Positions 5,851 to 7,382 of a stretch of 7,382 nt of DNA are shown here, one piece after another. The translations under genes were made by a program, and so were the position numbers. Source of the stretch: CAYQDF01 sp964416175 (GTDB lineage: Bacteria; Chloroflexota; Anaerolineae; Anaerolineales; UBA4823); contig CAYQDF010000148.1 of NCBI GenBank assembly GCA_964416175.1, forward strand, positions 1-7,382, in the 5' to 3' direction. The notes beneath the pieces were generated by a model. The model was not told the origin of the DNA, searched no databases, and was given only the letters and a program-made list of their open reading frames with translations. Position 1 is the first letter of the stretch, and the number at the start of each line of letters is the position of its first letter.

Positions 5851-7308
5851 ATGAAGAAAGCACGATTCATTACTGGGGTAACGATTCTGGCGCTGCTCCT
5901 CGCACTCGTCCCGTCAGCATTGGCAGGACCGCCCCCAGGGAACTGGGTCAGCGGCATCGCCTGCCAGAACCTCAGCGAAACAGATTCTGCCAGCATCACC
6001 CTCTATTTCTATCAGGAGGGCAACAGCACAGCGGTACTGGTATATAACGATCCGACCCCGATCCCGCCTAACGGCAGCCGCAACTACTACACCCCATCCT
6101 CGCCGCCAGGCGTCCCGGAAGGCTTTCTGGGTTCCGTCGTGGTCGCTTCCAACACCCCCATGGCTTGCAATGTGAACACGCAGACCACCGGTGCAGGCAC
6201 GACCTCCGACCCGTACCGGATGGGCACCAGCGCCGGCTTTGCCGACACAGAGACCTCTCCCACCATGTACGCCCCGCAGGTCATGAAGAACCTGGCCGGC
6301 ACGTTCTCCTCGTACATCGCTGTGCAAAACACGACGACAGCTGCAACGAATGTGACGGTGTCCTACAAGGACCGGTTCGGCGCTGCGATCCCCGCCGCAA
6401 CGGAGACGGTTTCTATCCCCGGGCAAAGCAACCACGTTTTCTACCAGACCGACAACGCCAACCTGCCGAACGGCTTCCTGGGAGCTGCCGTCATTTCTGC
6501 GCAGGACGGCACCTCCGGCCTGGCCGTGACCGTGAACTTCTACAACTCCGGTTCCAGCTCCTCGACCGCCCAGCTGCACAGCTACAACGGCTTCGCCAGC
6601 GGAGCGAACAAGCTGCTCGTGCCGCGCATCGTGCGTAACTACTACGGCTACAATGGTGGTATGAGCATCCAGAACGTAGGCTCCTCGACGACGAAGGTCA
6701 CCATCGACTTTACATTTGCCGGCGGATCCACCTACACGTACAATTCCCCGAACATCGCCCCGGGAGCGGCGCTGGCGCTGTACGCACCTGACATGCCCGC
6801 CCTGGCCGGTGTCGATTTGCTGCCCGTAACTCACCGGTTCGGCAGCGCCGTGATCCAGGCTGATCCGGGCGGCGAGATCGTCGCCATCATCAACGAGGAC
6901 AACCGCGGCGGCGTTGGCGTCCCCGCTGAGCGTGTAGGGCAGGGAACAACCTACAACGCCATCCTGGACGGCACGCAGACCGATACCGTATTCCTTGCCC
7001 AGGTCCCCCGTAAGGCTGGCGGCATCTTCTCGGGAGGCTTCCAGGTCGCCAACACCACCGCGACTGCCGGGACGTGCTCCATCTCATACAACAGCGACAC
7101 GGATGCCAACGAAACGAATTTAACCCTCCCGGCAAACGGCGCCATCGCGCGTTACGCGCCGAATGTTCCGAACCTTAATGACGGCTACAATGCCAGCGTC
7201 ACCGTCACCTGCAACCGGGACATCGTCGCAATTTCGAACTTTGCGGCGGAACCAGGGTCAGGTCGCTACGGGGACAGCTTCACCCAGGCAAACGGGTTGA
7301 ACCAGTAG
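5851..7308 (+). CDS. Secreted four-repeat beta-rich surface protein, function unknown
   Basis: A protein of 485 residues. It has a clear Sec signal peptide: basic MKKAR, hydrophobic core, and ALA before Gly26 (cleavage after Ala25). The mature part is rich in Asn, Thr, Ser, Gly and Ala and poor in Lys. It contains four diverged repeats whose opening strand carries a conserved Asn at residues 40, 160, 275 and 401, 115-126 residues apart. Each repeat starts like SG-hydrophobic-x-hydrophobic-Q/A-N and ends with a G-F/Y-x-x-S/A-x-V strand followed by a strand ending in Asn, as expected of Ig-like beta sandwiches. Cysteines occur only in the first repeat (38, 106) and last repeat (409, 454). No SLH domain, LPXTG motif, lipobox or C-terminal membrane anchor is visible. 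Strong ribosome site, own candidate promoter, C-ending codons and own terminator suggest high expression. An envelope, sheath or adhesion role is inference. Confidence 0.88.
   Translation: MKKARFITGVTILALLLALVPSALAGPPPGNWVSGIACQNLSETDSASITLYFYQEGNSTAVLVYNDPTPIPPNGSRNYYTPSSPPGVPEGFLGSVVVASNTPMACNVNTQTTGAGTTSDPYRMGTSAGFADTETSPTMYAPQVMKNLAGTFSSYIAVQNTTTAATNVTVSYKDRFGAAIPAATETVSIPGQSNHVFYQTDNANLPNGFLGAAVISAQDGTSGLAVTVNFYNSGSSSSTAQLHSYNGFASGANKLLVPRIVRNYYGYNGGMSIQNVGSSTTKVTIDFTFAGGSTYTYNSPNIAPGAALALYAPDMPALAGVDLLPVTHRFGSAVIQADPGGEIVAIINEDNRGGVGVPAERVGQGTTYNAILDGTQTDTVFLAQVPRKAGGIFSGGFQVANTTATAGTCSISYNSDTDANETNLTLPANGAIARYAPNVPNLNDGYNASVTVTCNRDIVAISNFAAEPGSGRYGDSFTQANGLNQ
5929..6186 (+). repeat. 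Protein repeat 1 (residues ~27-112)
   Basis: It opens with GNWVSGIACQNLS and closes with GFLGSVVVASNTPMACNVN. It contains Cys38 and Cys106, which lie on the first and last predicted strands and could form a disulfide. Confidence 0.6.
6295..6546 (+). repeat. Protein repeat 2 (residues ~149-232)
   Basis: It opens with FSSYIAVQNTTT and closes with GFLGAAVISAQ and VTVNFYN. It aligns by eye with repeat 1 through QN and GFLG, and has no cysteine. Confidence 0.65.
6640..6903 (+). repeat. Protein repeat 3 (residues ~264-351)
   Basis: It opens with YGYNGGMSIQNVGSS and closes with RFGSAVIQADPGGEIVAIIN. It has no cysteine. Its linker LLVPRIVRN parallels the linker MYAPQVMKN before repeat 2. Confidence 0.6.
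7018..7248 (+). repeat. Protein repeat 4 (residues ~390-466)
   Basis: It opens with GGIFSGGFQVANTTA and closes with GYNASVTVTC and IVAISNFAA. Cys409 and Cys454 are again placed to pair. It is preceded by the linker FLAQVPRKAG, a third copy of the linker type. Confidence 0.6.
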
Positions 7309-7343
7309 CCCTTTCTATCCGTCTCACCGTCGCGAGAAAAACA

Positions 7344-7375
7344 GAAACCGCCTCGCCGAAAGGCGGGGCGGTTTC
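7344..7375. terminator. Rho-independent terminator, probably bidirectional
   Basis: The arms are GAAACCGCCTCGCC (7344-7357) and GGCGGGGCGGTTTC (7362-7375), pairing over 14 bp with one G-U wobble and closing on a GAAA tetraloop. It lies 35 bases after the last stop codon. The + strand U-tract is weak (GTTTCACATATA). On the - strand the stem is followed by TGTTTTTCT, a better tail, so it may also stop a convergent gene beyond the window. Confidence 0.85.
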
Positions 7376-7382
7376 ACATATA

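Noticed and set aside
5914..6834. Long open frame of about 306 codons on the - strand, antisense to the secreted protein
   Set aside because: It is low-complexity, rich in Gly, Arg and Val, and lies opposite a well-supported gene with strong third-position bias, which opens antisense frames. No ribosome site or recognisable domain.
1..7382. CRISPR arrays, tRNA/rRNA genes, insertion sequences, phage or toxin-antitoxin modules
   Set aside because: No direct-repeat arrays, transposase or integrase motifs, or structured RNA sequence were seen on either strand.

Overview
The window looks like a GC-rich bacterial chromosome segment, all genes on the + strand. It holds the 3' part of a surface-polysaccharide or glycolipid cluster followed by a separately expressed secreted repeat protein. 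The taxon cannot be fixed from sequence alone. GT4/methyltransferase-rich clusters and large Asn/Thr/Gly-rich secreted beta-repeat proteins would suit a Chloroflexota (Anaerolineae-type) bacterium, but that is a guess without a database search.

Region 1 (2-5757) reads as one operon of six tightly packed genes. They are a GT4 glycosyltransferase fused to a methyltransferase (cut by the window edge), two free-standing class I SAM methyltransferases, a second GT4 glycosyltransferase, a third free-standing methyltransferase interrupted by an in-frame TAA, and a polytopic membrane protein of the LPG-synthase-TM/flippase-like family. Junctions are ATGA or GTGA overlaps, one 17-base overlap and one 10-base gap, so translation is probably coupled. 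Together the genes suggest assembly of a methyl-decorated glycan at the inner face of the membrane. No promoter for this operon lies in the window.

Region 2 (5758-5850) is a 93-base intergenic leader. It has a plausible sigma70-type promoter, a perfect 7-bp inverted repeat and a strong AGGAGG ribosome binding site.

Region 3 (5851-7308) encodes a 485-residue Sec-exported protein made of four diverged repeats about 120 residues apart, with C-rich third codon positions. It is followed by a 14-bp GAAA-loop hairpin terminator that looks bidirectional (7344-7375).

The points most worth checking are the TAA that sits inside the SAM-binding glycine loop of the fifth gene (4188-4190), the GT4-methyltransferase fusion, and the four-repeat secreted protein beside the glycan cluster.
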